A stretch of DNA of 64,000 nucleotides from Callipepla californica brunnescens (GCA_023055505.1 JALIRH010000094.1:740578-804577), one strand, 5' to 3'. Counted from the first letter of the stretch, positions 1 to 17,070 are shown. Notes: generated by a model from the letters alone, not told the origin. Numbers and translations are program-made.

Positions 1-801
1 TGCTCAAAAATAAAAAGTGGCGAACTCATTGCCACTGTTATTTTCTGATTTCATGAAATTTGTTTTGTGAGATAGCAGAAAACTGTGACAGCATTTTGCT
101 GAAATAGAAGCACGTTATGTATGGGAATTTCTTTTTCCCCCAAAGAAAATATTTAAAATTTTGAATTAATAAAAATAATTATTTCTGTAATCTGCAGCAT
201 GCTTTTTTACTTCAGTCAATTTTAAGTGCAATCACATGACCTAGAAATGATTGCTCACGGTGTTCTGAAAATAACTTAAGGTCATATTTAAACTGTTTAA
301 ACAGAAATATTCAAAGGTGAAATCCTGTTCTACAGATTAAAAAAATATATATATATATATGTATATATATTAGTTAACATTTATTAGTTAGTGACTATCT
401 TTAGTTAGATAAGATTATATATGAGTTTTATGCTAATTTTTTTTTTTTTTTTTTTACTGGAATCACTTCAGGGTTCATTCTGGCTTGGAGTATCTTGAAC
501 CTTTGAGCAGAAAAGAAAAATAGATACCTGAGCCCTTTTCAGCCACTGTCAGGAATCATTTAGCTTACAGCATTTACTGTATGCACACTATATACATGTT
601 TTTTCTTTGTTTTCTCCCTTTCTGGGTCTGATGAAATTTTAAGGAAGAGAACTGGGAGTGAGCCATGTGATTTAGAGTGGAGTGTAATTTGGGTAGTTCC
701 TTTTTATAACAAACAAGAATTCAGTATTATAGCGCCATATGCAGAAAGTAATTTGAGTAGCACACTTACATAAATCACTCCCTGTGTTCTTTGCTTAATA
801 G
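1..801 (+). other. Intron sequence upstream of the first exon in the window
   Basis: AT-rich intron of SMARCA2 ending in the acceptor TTTGCTTAATAG at 801. It holds an (AT)n tract at 345-370 and a T-run around 438-456. I see no coding sequence in it. The tract just before the exon is only moderately pyrimidine-rich. Confidence 0.8.
345..370. repeat. (AT)n microsatellite
   Basis: Alternating A and T over about 26 bases, broken once by a G, after a short A-run. Simple repeat in an intron. Confidence 0.9.
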
Positions 802-4130
<3,329 letters not shown>

Positions 4131-6690
4131 TAAGAAATTTAGGCAGTCTAAAACTGATAGTCACTGTTTGGCTTCCTAGTTGTACGGCATGCTTTTATTT
4201 TTAAAACTTTTTTCTCTTTTGTGCTGTGATACTGACAAAGACAACTACAGGAACTGAACAAGATAGTAAATTAGTAGACTGATAGTGCTGCTGTCGTTGT
4301 GAGTTAGTTACAGCTTGCTGTGGTTTCATCAAGTGCCCTTTGTCTCTGCTGCTAGAACTGTTGAAAAATTACTGAAGTAGTTACAGTGATTCTAATGCAA
4401 GCAACTCTGTATGTGTTAGCACTTCCTTACTTGTTAGTTCTTCTACAATATTGATGGAACAGTTACTAATAGGTTAGTGTAGGCATGGCTTCCACATTTT
4501 AGCATCTTTACAATGGTGAGGATTGCTGGTCGACCTTTAAGGATCACTGAAACAGCAGCAAAAAATACACATTTTCAAGTAAGCATAATCTCTTCTTATT
4601 CTGCCCATGTTGCTTTGTTCTGTAGGACTGAGCAATGAAGGTACTCACAAGCTCAAATGAAATTGTGTCTGAAAGTGCTATCTAGAGAAATGACATTTAT
4701 AGTTTCACGTGATACTAATTTCTTACTGACTGCCCAGATATTTGTAGAACATTTCGTACACAAGTGTGCAGGGACTGTTCTTATCCAGCTAACAGTTCTT
4801 CAAGTGCACTATTGAGGAAAGCCATATCCCCCACATGGTGGTACATTTAGTCATTGCTGAATCACCTGTCTGGTCCTTTTGTGCTAAATTCTGTTCAGTG
4901 TTATTTTAGAAGAGCTGAAGTCTCCAAAGGGTGGAGAGGGAGCGCTCACAGACACTTGTCTGTTTAAACTTTCTCTCAAAAACTAAGGAGATTTGCATGA
5001 CAGGAACAAAATACATTCACTTGACCCAAAACTTGAAAGGAGCAATTTCAGACAAATTACTGGCTGATGTCTTTCCTGTACTCCTTTGCAGCCTGTTTTG
5101 CACAGGATTCTAGGGTTTCTGCTGCAACTGTAACCATCCTCACTAGCTGAGTATACAGAATGCATAATGATCAATATAAGCAATGTTGTATCAGAAATCA
5201 GGGCAAAAAAAGAAGTAGCCTGGGGTCCATCAAAGTACATTTGCTTCTGGAAACAGTAACTTAATACTTCTCTGTCAGATCCAGAAGGATAGAATTAATC
5301 TATGGATCGGAGTAGCTGGCAATTATTTATGGCTGTTGGCAGATAAATTCTGCAAGCCTATCTTTTTTGGCTAAGTTTGAAGGTTAACAGCCGTTCACCA
5401 AAACAGTTTAGCTGCCTGAAGTGGAAATGGTTTTAACACTGTATAATATGTATTTTTCATATTAATTTATCTGAACATTTTTAAGGGGAAATACAGAGCT
5501 AATAGTAGGTAATAGAAATTTGAAGTTTTGAAAACTGAAGATTTGAATTTAAGATGGAAACATTGAAGTTAAATGTTAATGGCTAAGAAAAAAAATTTTT
5601 TTTTTAACTATTGATAAAGAATTTGATTTTCATTTACAGTTAAGCTGTTTAGTTATAAGAGGAAAATCTGAAAACCAAGTTTGGTAGTCGGGTTTGTTTA
5701 TGTTCTTTTTATTAATATCTTAGGTCTTAGGTAGTCATATATGAGCATGAAGTTAGATTTGTGTTTTCCTTGCCTTCAGTGATACCCAGGTAGCCTCATT
5801 CCTTCTGTGCAGATACAATAAGAATTCAGTGAACTACAGTGTCCAGGGAAGAATGGGTTTTTATTTGTTAATTTAACAGGGCTTAAAGGTACAAAAAAGT
5901 ATATATATAAATCAAATATTTATTTTTTTAGTCTGAAATGAGGAGTTCCAAAACAGCAGATGTGGAAGCAGACTGACTGGGTTCTCAAGAAACTATTCTT
6001 TTGTTACGTTTCTGATTAGAAGTATTCTTTGACAGGAATCCCGTATCATTCAGAGTATTTAGCCATGTATGCAGAGCAAGGGTGCATATAACCAGGTTGT
6101 GTTCCCACAATTTTGGTGGCTCCACATATGTTGGTAAAAATTGCAGATAGCCCCATTGTGTCCTACTTTTGCATTTAATGCAGATGTCATAGGACACTTC
6201 TCACTTTTGATCGTGTAATAAAAGTTGTATGCAAAATTCAGATGTTTCAGTCTCTGCAATCACTGTCATCTCTTAATAGTGTGCTTTAACAAGGGTTACT
6301 TTTCCTGGCAAAATGACATTACAGCAGCAGTTGACTGTATTAAAACAGTGGTTTTAAACTGAGTAGGTTTGAGTTTTATTTTGAGGTGTATTTGAAAAGG
6401 CTGTACATATTGTCTTATTGGAATTATTTAACTAACCTGAATGAAATTCATGGGAGCATAGGATCCCAGGTCAGCATATAATCAATACAGAGAAATTGAT
6501 GCTTTTCTGGGAGAACTATAAACCAACTCATGCATATAAGAATGTGTCATGACTATCCATATCTTTTTTTTTTTTTTGTTATGTAATTGATCACCACATT
6601 TGAAATAAATGTATGTGATTAATTAAAGTTTGGCTTAAAGTCTTAACATAACATTTTAATATTCTCAACACTTGTCAATGATTTACAGGC

Positions 6691-7330
6691 TGGTTCGGCC
6701 TGGTTATGCGACGATTGGTGCGGGGGACCCATGCTCTGGGAAGGGGGAAAGGGAAAATGAGAAAAGGGAGATGGGCCTAGAAACAGAACAGCAGCAGTGA
6801 TCTGAGAAGGAAAGCTAATTTACTAAATAAGATATCAGAAAGCAAAATAACACAATATAATACAATAGAATTGGAATTGAGGCCAAGGGATTTGATTTAG
6901 TAGCTTGGTGGGTAGGGATGGTGGTGGGAGGTTGGACTAGATGATCTTGTAGGTCCTTTCCAACCTAATGAATCTATGAATCTATGAAAAATAAAATGAG
7001 CAAGAGAGAGTGTCTGATAAACCAAAGGCCGTACGCTAACGCTGAAGGTGGACGGCTGCTACAAACACCCGCTGCTGAGCTCGATCCTGAAGGGAAGAGG
7101 AACGGTCCCATGGCCACAGACAGTTTTTATCTTTCCCTCTGGGCGGAAACATGTAAAAATGCAAAGCATTGCACAGTCCTCTGAGGAATGTAGTTCTTCT
7201 CTTCTGAGACAGGCATATCCATAACTATTGATGATCCACACAGCAAGAGCATTAACTCTTTAACTCCCAGTACACTACATGATGTTATGATGTGGAATAT
7301 CAATAATATAACAAAAATCATAAAACCATG
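6691..7330. mobile_element. Decayed endogenous-retrovirus LTR-like remnant
   Basis: The base composition changes abruptly here. CpG-containing text such as TGGTTCGGCCTGG, TATGCGACGATTGG, CCGTACGCTAACGC and GAGCTCGATCC appears within a 33-36% GC intron. The right part holds ATGATGTTATGATGTGGAAT, a motif I associate with bird LTR elements. There is no gag, pol or env frame, so this would be a solo LTR or fragment. A CR1 tail (about 6893-6987) interrupts it, and the text on each side reads as one element. Boundaries are approximate, and I could not find a target-site duplication. Family assignment needs a repeat-library search. Confidence 0.5.
6893..6987 (+). mobile_element. CR1 3'-end fragment inside the LTR-like remnant
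   Basis: It reads GGTTGGACTAGATGATCTTG, then GTCCTTTCCAACC and two copies of the short ATGAATCT tail repeat, which is the CR1 3' end on the + strand. Only about 95 bases of the LINE are present. The LTR-like sequence resumes at once after it. Confidence 0.8.
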
Positions 7331-7887
7331 GCAACACCTTACTTGATCTTGCGTAGTTTTTATTGTATGTGTTTTGATTTTTCCTTAATACAGAGGTAAA
7401 AATTCATTGTTGAAGCTGGTTGGATTTCTGGTATTGAGTCATCATTTCTCTGAATTTCTTAATTATCTCTCTTAATTTCTTTTTTCTAATATTAGCTTTT
7501 AAATTTACTTTCTCTGATATCACAAAACTAATATGTTTTAAATTATTCTTTTTAATTATCATATAATAACATCTTATGAGGATGTTTTAAAGAATGAGTA
7601 GTATTTGCACATCACACTTATGAATATATAGAAACCATAAAGCTTATGTGGAAAAGAAAAAAATAGAGCTTTTTAAGTGATAGCTTCCCACTTCTTTTAA
7701 TCTACATTATCTTACCTGGATCCTGTGCAGTATAGTTCAGTGTAAACTAGCTGTGGAGTAGTAAACTTGTCTGAAAATCAGCTATGAAATGTAACTACTT
7801 CTTTGTATGGTTGCATTTTACAAGCACTGGGCTAGTGGAAGGGAAGTACTTGTGAAGAACTTGGTTTAAAGCTGCATGCATTTTTAG

Positions 7888-8184
<297 letters not shown>

Positions 8185-8299
8185 TAACACTTCATTTGCT
8201 TTAAAGATGAAATCTATTCATTTCTTGTTCATTTATTCATTTTTTCTTACAAAGTTAAACAGTGGAAGTAGTTAAGGTCTACTTCTTGCTACCTGTACA

Positions 8300-8385
8300 A
8301 CCAGGTATAGGGAGCCTGCTTTGGCAGGGGGGTTGGTCTCGATGATCTCTCAAAGTCCCTTCCAACCCTTATAATTCTGCGATAG
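8300..8385 (+). mobile_element. CR1 3'-end fragment
   Basis: It reads AGCCTGCTTTGGCAGGGGGG, then GGTCTCGATGATCTCTC, TCCCTTCCAACCC and a degraded ATAATTCTGCGAT tail. This is the sense CR1 3' end, heavily 5'-truncated. Confidence 0.85.
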
Positions 8386-10868
8386 CTGGTATTCAGCATT
8401 TGCAGCTGCGCTGTTATTAAGTAAGTTAATCTTTCTAAAAATTGGAAAGCATTCACAGAACTCTTTATTTCCCTCATTCTCTTCCTTTTCCAAGTCTTGG
8501 CTCTATTGGGGTAAAAAATACCTTGATAAATGACGTTACTAGAATTCAAGACCTGAAATAAAGAGTTTCTGTGGTTTTTTTGCATTTGGAAAATCATGTC
8601 ATTTTCTGCAAAATGCACGTATAATGAATTCTAATCCATATGCCTTTTCAGAATGATAGTAATAGGAGTGTTAAGGAGGTTAAAGTATTTTCAAAACTAA
8701 CAAGTTTGGTAACCTTATGATTTTTAAAATGTATCATTAAAGTACTGTGCACAAAATTAGTCCTCGTGATTTAAGAGAATAAGTTTTTTAGGACAATTAC
8801 AGGCTTGATGCCAACATGAATATATTTTTTGTGTAAAAGTGGGTAGAAATCTTATATACTGTAGTTATGAAAGTGATCATGAGAGTTCACTGTGAGAGAT
8901 GTTGGTAAGAGCTGATCCAGATTCATCTGCTGAGTATAAAGTTCAGGGGAACAAGTTTTGAATTACAGATATGTTGACAAAACTAGAGGTGTTTGATAGT
9001 TAACTTTTTCAAGTAGTAAGGAAGAACGACCTAAAAACATAAACTCCCATCTAGATTCTTCTGTATTTACCTCTTCCTACAGTGAAAGTACTTACTGTAT
9101 GGCACTCAAGATAATTTTAAGTTTGTCATTTTCAGTGACAAAATACTTCAACTTGTACGCTTTGTATCTTTGTTTCTCAAGTTTGTATTAAGTTCTTTAC
9201 TGTCAAAAAATGTCAGGTCTAAAAAAGTCATCTATCTTCATACTAAGGGCAGACTCAGCTAATCCTATGTCACTTATAGTAAATGCTTGTTTGATTTTTT
9301 TTGTGAGTTTAGAACAGGAAATAGATTTAACTGCTTGGCTTCCCCTCATATTTTTTCCAAATTTTCTTGTTGGATTTTGAACTGATTAATTTTAGTTTTT
9401 ATTACTCTGGTCATGTAGTTCAGGGCGCTTCCTTCTTTTTTGCAAGACTTCTTTGTCTTAAAAGGCTGTTTTGTTTCCCTTTTATTTCAGTTCTTAAGGT
9501 TAGCAGCTATTACTTACTTAAATCTTTCCTATAGATCCTGTTTTAATTGATATTTCTCTTTCTGCTTTCCACGTGAATGACATCTTTCTGTAGGTTTGAT
9601 CATAAGCTAGTCTTCAGAAGTTTTTGAGTAAGAAGGAATAGAAATTCTTTTGCGTAACTTGTAGAATATAGTTCCTATTTTCAACAGAAAAGATACTTCA
9701 TTAAAGTTTTCATCCATTAGCACATTCTGTGAATCTGGGCAGTTTATCAGAACCATGTTTTGTAAAGTTGATGCTAAATTCCTGCTAAAAGAATATAGCA
9801 TATATGTCCTTGTTGACAAATGTCCCATATTTCATTACCAAAATCATCCTAAATTCTAAGCTTGTCCTCAGGTAAGCTTTGGACCCTGACAGCTTAGTGT
9901 TCTTTAGTCTTTCTAATGACACTGAAAACACTGAAAAGTACTGTACTGACTGCGTGCTTCCATAGTTTTCTGTCAGATAAAGTACCATAAGGAACTATTC
10001 AGAGCACAATTTCTGATTGTTACTCTACTTACTTCATAGTAACTGTTTCCATTGTTTGCTTCTGAGACTCTTCTGTTTTTCAGTGTGGCTTTTTAACTTT
10101 TGAAAAAAAAAATCCCTTCTCCTCTGAGTTATTAAGCATGCTCTCAAATTAATTAAATTAAAGGTATGATATATGTGGCATTGTAGGTATTGCTGTGACC
10201 GTTGCTTACATATTTTGACTTTGGTCATTTTCAGGTGATTTCTCCGTACTTGAGAATGTACTGAAATAAATGCAACTGTAGGAACTCTTACTATTTTTAG
10301 GACAGTATTTGCAGGAATCAGATATATATATATATACACTTACACTTGTTCAGAATAAAAAGATCTTTCTTTTGAATGGGTACTGACAATACAAATCAAC
10401 TTTATCTAAGAATTTTCCATCTTGTGTCTGTAAAGCAGTATTCTGTGTTACATCCGTTGTCTTCCTACTGCCATCACTTTTGTCTTCCTCAAGAAATCAA
10501 TATTTTTACTTTTTCTGAATGAACTGCCCAAGAAGGTTGTTAAAAAAGATGCAGTAATATTGTACAACATTATCAAGGCAATCTTTAAATAAATGATATT
10601 GCTGTACGTTGCTGTTAAAGTGGTTTTGCCACTGTTAACTTGTAAGAAAAAAAAGTGAAAGAAATCTGCACACTGCAAAAAATATTTTAAATTAATAAAA
10701 TTAGGTGCACCAAAACATGAAAAAGAAAGCAAGAAGTGACAGCAAATTCTAGTTAAGGAATTCAAGGAATTCATAAACACCCTTTTATGTATGTACCATG
10801 TGTACTCTCCACAGTTAGTTATACATAATTCTATCTTGATTTCGGCATTACAGAAAAGCAAGATATGT

Positions 10869-11042
10869 TCATAGAATCATAGAATGGCTTAGATTGTAAG
10901 GGACCTTAAAGATCCTTAAGCTCCAGACCCTTGCTGTGGGCACAGGTGCCACTCACTAGATCAAGCTTCCCAGAGCCCTGTCCAGTTTGCCTTACACAGC
11001 TACAGAGATGGGACATCCAAAGCTTTTCTGAGCAGTCTATTT
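10869..11042 (-). mobile_element. CR1 3'-end fragment, antisense
   Basis: It opens TCATAGAATCATAGAATGGC, then reversed CR1 3' UTR text (GGGACCTTAAAGATCC, CTCACTAGATCAAGC, CAGAGATGGGACATCC). About 175 bases remain. Confidence 0.85.
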
Positions 11043-12254
11043 ACTAGTAGCAAGCCTTTCATTTTTTTTCCTCTCTGTAGCTGCTATTTTATATATATGT
11101 ATTATATATTTCCTTTTCATTGGCCTTTGGAGAAGGAAACTACATTTCTGAATAAGTTAGTTTGATACATTAGTATCCAGTACTTTGCTGCCTCCTTGCC
11201 TTGGTTTGTCTTGAGAGATTTACTTCATCTCTTTTCTGAGGAGTTCTGCCTCAGTCAGCAACCACACCTTATACTGTGGAGTTCAACTACCTTCTCTTTT
11301 TCAGCTAGCCTGATCCTTCTGCTGAGTATTCTAGTTAAGGTCCCACCTTCAAGAGTATACACATCATAGCAGATCCCTAAAGGAAAGATAATAACTCAAG
11401 GCCTGTGTGCTTGCATTTTTACTGTCCAAGTATGTCAGCTTTGTCCTTGTCAAGAGGCCGACTACCTGAATTTGGAAGCATGAGACAAGCAGTAAGTGTG
11501 GTCATAAACAGTGTCAAGTGAGACTGTGCTGTTGCCTTGAACTACCTGTAATTCAGTAACAGCCCCCGGGGAAACTGTAAAGTACAAACAGGCTTCATCA
11601 CTAGCTGTCGCTGCAGCTTGCGTTTCTTTAACTGTTGGCATGACAACCACATTCCCTGAAAACAGAAAGGAGGATTTTGCCTCCTGGTCTTAGGAGGCAT
11701 ATATATTGTGGAAGTGTATTGAGCTCTGGGAGATTGTATCACTGCACCATTTCTATCAGGTCTGCAAAATACTGCATCTGTGGGAAGATTTTGTAGAGTC
11801 TCATGAGTGTTCCTTTAAAGGTCTGCCTTGCTTAGGGTGAGCTTCAAGAATCAAAGGATTTATTTGAGACCATGAAATAGTGCATTTGACCTGAACTAGG
11901 GGTGCTTTCCTGTTAAAACATATTCTTTGCTATTTGGAATGCTTTCTCAGTACTCATCTTCATTCTAATAACATTGACTTAGGCAGAGGCTTCAAGAAAG
12001 CTTTTTTCTGACCATATTATCTAGTTCTCATGGTTTTTTTGTCCGTCACCTACAAACCTTTACTCTGAGGCTAAGTATCTGTGTTCTTCTTGTTGTTCAG
12101 TTTTACTTCTGGATAGGTGATGTATAAAGTTCTGTTTCTTTGTTATGCAGTTGATCTGAAATAGCTTTATTTGTTGGCCAGGGAAGCATGTTTGAGTCCA
12201 AAATGAGCATTGTCTTGTTTGCCTCTTGCAGATAGGAAAAAAAAAAAAAAAAAA

Positions 12255-12553
12255 GGGCCAACTGTATCCTGGGGTTCATTGTGAACAGCATAATTGTCTG
12301 ATCAGAAGAAGTGATTGTCCAATATAAGACATATAAAAATGTTAAAATGTGTCCTAAGGAGAGCAACAAAATGGTTAAAGGACCTGAGGGCAAGATGTAT
12401 AGGGGATGGCAGAGGGTAGTTGATTTGTTCAGCTTCCAGAATAGAGGACTGGGAGGTGACTTCATTGTAGTCTACAACTTTTTCACGAGGGGGAGCAGAG
12501 AGGGAGGTGTCAGTCTGTTCTCTCTGGTTACTTCATCCATAGCCAAATCTTAA
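12255..12553 (+). mobile_element. Degraded CR1 internal fragment
   Basis: CR1-like phrases in order: GGCCAACTGTATCCTGGGG, an AAGGAGAGCAACAAAATGG segment, CAGCTTCCAGAATAGAGG and GGAGGTGACTTCATTGTAG. These match the region of CR1 just upstream of its 3' UTR. It is strongly diverged and preceded by an A-run. The boundaries are approximate. Confidence 0.6.
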
Positions 12554-14789
12554 CAAGTTGCGTTGGAAGCAAATGCAATCCACAAATGACCTAGGACTCA
12601 AATTTCCATGCAAAGAACTCATCTGTAGAGGGTGTAAACTCTGTCATTACACCAGATATTTTCCTGATTTAATTAGTAGGTCTCAGAAAAAAAGGGAGAC
12701 AATGCTCTTGAAATGAGGGAAAGTTGACCTCAGAAAACTTTAAAAAAACAAACTAAAAATTGATCATACAGTTTCCATTCTGAACAATTGAATTTGAGAA
12801 TTTTTTTTATGAAAAAAAAAAAAATCAAATATAAAAAGTCTTCATTTAAATACTAAGCATTATGAGCAACCTAACAGTTATCCACACTTCCAGTCTGCTA
12901 GGACAATTAACGTTACAATTAATGATATCTTACCTTTTTCCAGAGGAAAAGAATGTCTTTTCTCTAAATAACCATGAAAACCACTTTACTATTTGAAGAC
13001 GAGTGAATGAACATTTTGTGATGCAAAGAAACAAGAAGCTTACATCAGTATATAAAGACAGGTTGTGCAGCAGCAGGAAATACTTGTCTTAGGGCTGTGA
13101 ACAGAAACCATCATACAGAACCATTTATTAGTGGTCATATAAATGTATGTCTGATTGAGTTCTGTGTTCATGATTTCCCTGTAAATGAAACTGTCTTATC
13201 TGACTGGGTGAGAGTAACTCCTTGTAATATTGTTCAATTTCTTTATTTGTGAGTCGTCTGGTTTTCACCAGATGTGTTCTTTTACCAGAGTGTCCTTTTA
13301 ACTTGCAGCCTGTTTCCTCTTTCTCAGAGATATGTAGGCAGGCAATGAATTGAGCGTAGTCATTCCCAGAGATACCTCTGAATTGTCATAAGCTTTGTTC
13401 TGAAGTTCTTAACTAATTAATGAGGTGTTTTAGCAAATTATTGAAAATCAAAGAAAAAGGGGAAGAATAAAATGATGCATTTCACCAGTAAAAGATTTAT
13501 TGTAGTCCACAGAATGAGGGATCTGGAAGTGAAGTTCACAGTACAGCCAAGGAATAAATATCTGTTTCATTCATTTTCTTTAAACCTGTGATGCCAAGGA
13601 AAACAGGACACACCATATTGTAGAACACGGAAGTGTTACACTCTTCATTTATTTTAGTGTTTGTTGTTTTAAAAGTATTTACAAAGAGTGAGAAGAGTAA
13701 TGTCCCCCCAGTCACCCTTGTCACCCACCTAAAAAGGCGAGTTTCTAACACAGCTAACTTTCATTGCCCCCTTTCCTATGAAACATAAGATATTTGATCA
13801 AGGAAGAAAAAACAAAAGCAAACAAAACCCCTAAGTACTGTAGGAGTGATGTTCTCAAGATACCTCTGTTACTGCATTGTCATCTGTACTGCTAAAAAAA
13901 ATTGGCCCAATTCAGAATTCTGACTAAGTTAGAGAGAAGATACCAATACAATTCTTAAAAAGGAAGAAAACTTTAAGATGCTTTGTCCGTAAATTCCCAT
14001 CAGAAGTTTTTTTTGCATTTCCTGCTCATGTGTTTTATTTCAGAAACTTTCCCTTTCGTTATCAGGCTTGTTGAGAGGTTCTTAAAATTCTTCAATTTGT
14101 GTTCAGACATTATTATTTTTTGGCAAGAGAAAATTCAAGGAATCAAGACCTATTCAATTAAAGAAGAGTACGTATAACTACTTCACAGTGTTATTTATAA
14201 ATCTTAATGAAGAATAAATGAGCAAAGTACAGTTGAGACACATAAAATGGTATTTCATCAATTGAATAGTATTTCTATAGATGCAAATGTGGAAACTGAT
14301 CTTTTTTTTTTTCAGACGATTTAATACAAGAATTATATTTAAAAAAAATTACATTTTTTCCAGGCTAGATAATTCTATAGTAATATCTCAGAGATGTGGA
14401 AGTAAAAGAAGACACATCTAAAGACAGTATTACCCTTCAGGGAAGATGTTCTGGGTTGTGATCATAGTTAATTCCTGTTCTGTTTTTCTTTTCTATTTGA
14501 AATTACAACAGTAAGGTGAAATTAATTTTTTAACATTTCAGTTAAATAAGTTGTGAAAGATAGCTTCAGTCACATTAAATTTAGTTGTCAGTCTGTAAAG
14601 ATTTTTTCCTCATAAATTTGCCTATAATATTTTCATAAATGGTATTCTTGCAGAGTATTTATTAAATTATTTGTATCTTGTTCCATTTGTACATGTTTTC
14701 TTCTAATTCCAATATTAATATACTGTAAGGTTCTAAATGATTTGAGATACACAGTTTAAGACATAGTTCAGAACAGATATTATTAACTC

Positions 14790-15357
14790 TTCCAGAATTG
14801 GGTTTATCTTGTAACAATGTTCACCAAGTGAGGGCAGCTGTGAAAGGAAGAATGCCTGTTTTATTATGTTGGCCAACAAGGTCCAAGGCAGATGGTGGTG
14901 GTCTGGCAGTAGAGATGGAACGTTCCCACCAGTGTTCCGTTACGTGCTGTTATCCATGTGACAGATGGCAGCAGAGGGGCAGTCTGACAGAATGGCATCT
15001 GACATGGAAGTGAATATTAAGCAAAGGTGTGTCATTAAAATCCTCCATCTGGAAAAGGTCACATGTATCACATGTATTGACATTCATCAACACCTACTGA
15101 ACATTTATGGAGATCAACTAGTGGATATAAATGCTGCGAGGCAGTGGTGGTGCATTTCAGCAGTGGTAACAATGGGTCACCTCCACTGGTGCAGATTGTT
15201 ACGTGCATGGCATGCAGGCTCTTGTTTGTGGCGACTGCTGAAATAATAGAATTCTGTAGCTGAGAATTTGCTCTATCAAATAGTGTGATTGTGTGCTTTG
15301 TATCTGTTGTATTTTCCATGAGAATAGGTAGCCTTACTTTTGGAGTGACCTATGTGC
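14790..15357 (+). mobile_element. Mariner-like DNA transposon remnant
   Basis: The block reads on the + strand as fragments of a mariner-type transposase N-terminus. From 14965 the frame gives MASDMEVNIKQRCVIKILHL, then IDIHQHLLNIYGDQLVDINAA, the helix-turn-helix region. Frame breaks follow: a shifted frame after about 15165 reads GSPPLVQI-like residues. The 3' part (GCTGAGAATTTGCTCTATCA, ...TTTTGGAGTGACCTATGTG) resembles the non-coding end of a short, multi-copy bird mariner derivative. The catalytic DDD/E part is absent, so it is inactive. Family name is from memory of such bird repeats and is unverified. Confidence 0.55.
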
Positions 15358-16191
15358 AGTGTTTTCTAAGTCTGTTATGTACTGGCTTCCAGTCCTCTAG
15401 TTTTGAATCAGAGTTTCCAGGCAGTGATAAAGTGAACAAGAGTAGGTGACTTAGGTTTTCAAAAGGACAGAGAGAAGATTAAAAAAAAAACAAAAAAAAG
15501 ATGACAGCAAACCAAAGCAAAGCAAGTTTTTCAGGGAATAGATTAAGAGGTTAATAACGATAATTTCTAGCATATGATTTTTAAATTTTTTTTTTTAATT
15601 TTTTTCTTTCCCTGGATGAGGTTGCCTTGATTAACAGGCTGTTTCTTTAAATTAAATCTATTTAATAAGACATAAAGTATGCGTGTATTTTAAATGGGGA
15701 GAAAAAATCTCACTTGTGGACTTATGCAGGCTTTCAAAAACAAGAGATTGTGGTTGAGCAGGGGCAGACCACAAAATAAAGATGATGATGTTTTGCCATT
15801 TAGTGTCTTAAAAGAGTAAATGTATTTATTCTCATTACTCTTGTTTCCTAGTGAAAGTGTTTTCACTATCATTACAATATAACTGAGTCAGCTGTTCCTT
15901 TTTATCACTCAGTTCCTTCCCAACAGTGGAACTTTTGTGTTGTTTTTTTTTGTTTGTATCAGTGTAGTTTGCTATAATAGGGAGGAACTTTATCAGCGCT
16001 GTCTCTGTGTAATACTTTACTTAGTAATGGTCTTCTTACAGATAATAATGATAAAGTGAAATGCAAGTGTTTATAATAGATTAGAAAAAAAATACAGAGG
16101 ATAAAAGCATTACTTGTACAAAATTTTAGGTAGATACTTTTTTTAAAATTTTGGATAAGGCAAACCCTTTTTTTAAAGGTGAATATATACT

Positions 16192-17070
16192 TCATAGAAT
16201 CACAGAATGGCCCGGGTTGGAAGGGACCTCAAGGATCATGAATCACCAAACTCCCTGTCACAGGCAGGGGCACCAGTCTCCCCATTTAATATTAGACCAG
16301 CCTGCCCAGGGCCCCATCCAATCTGGCCTTGAACACCTCCAGGTGTTCACAACCTCTCCGGGCAGCCTGTTCCAGCAACTCACCACTGTCATAATAAAGA
16401 ACTTCCCCCTGACATCCAACTTAAATCTTCCCTCCCTCAACTTAAAACCATTTCTCCTTGTCCTGCTGTTACCTACCCTTTCAAAGAGTTGACTCCCCTC
16501 GTGTTTATAGGCTCCCTTTAGGTCCTGAAAGGCTGCCATGAAGTCACCTTGCAGCCTCCTTTTCTCCAGGCTGAACAAGCCCATCTCCTGTAGGGGAGGT
16601 GCTCCAGCCCCCTGGTCGATCATCTCTGTGGCTCTCCTCTGGACCCTCTCCAACTGCTCTCTGTCTTTCTTGTACTGGGGGCTCTAGACCTGGACACAGT
16701 ACTCCAGATGGGGCCTCACAAGAGCAGAGAGTAATGATCAACTCCCTGTCCCTGCTGGGCATCTCTCTCCTTATGGAGCCCAGGATACCATTTGCTTTTC
16801 GAGCTGCAGGAGCACACTGCTGCTTCATGTTAAGTTTTTCATCCATCAGGACCCCCAGGTCCTTCTCTGCAGGGCTGCTCTCAAGGACTGCTCCTTCCAG
16901 TATGTATAGATGCCTGGGATTCCACCATCCAAAGTGCAAAACCTTGCACTTTGCCGTGTTGAACTTCATTAGGTTCACTTGGGCCCACCTTTCAAGTCTG
17001 TTTATGTCCCTGTGAATGGCATCCCTTCCTTCCACTGTTTCAACAGCACCACTCAGCTTGGTGTCTTGAA
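16192..17070 (-). mobile_element. CR1 LINE, 5'-truncated, antisense (0.88 kb)
   Basis: A well-preserved reversed CR1: TCATAGAATCACAGAATGGC at the left, CCTTGAACACCTCCAGG, GGGCAGCCTGTTCCAGCAAC, GAGGTGCTCCAGCCCC, GACACAGTACTCCAGATGGG and CCAGGATACCATTTGC, ending at CACCACTCAGCTTGGTGTC. Read on the minus strand, 16544-17035 keeps a 163-residue frame corresponding to the C-terminal end of the CR1 reverse transcriptase. It appears younger than most copies in the window, though still 5'-truncated and inactive. Confidence 0.93.

Noticed and set aside
10448..10861. 137-residue minus-strand frame
   Set aside because: AT-rich intron, phenylalanine/isoleucine/asparagine-rich translation, no splice structure and no known family.
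16544..17035. 163-residue minus-strand frame with protein-like composition
   Set aside because: It is the C-terminal part of a CR1 reverse transcriptase in a truncated element, not a host gene.
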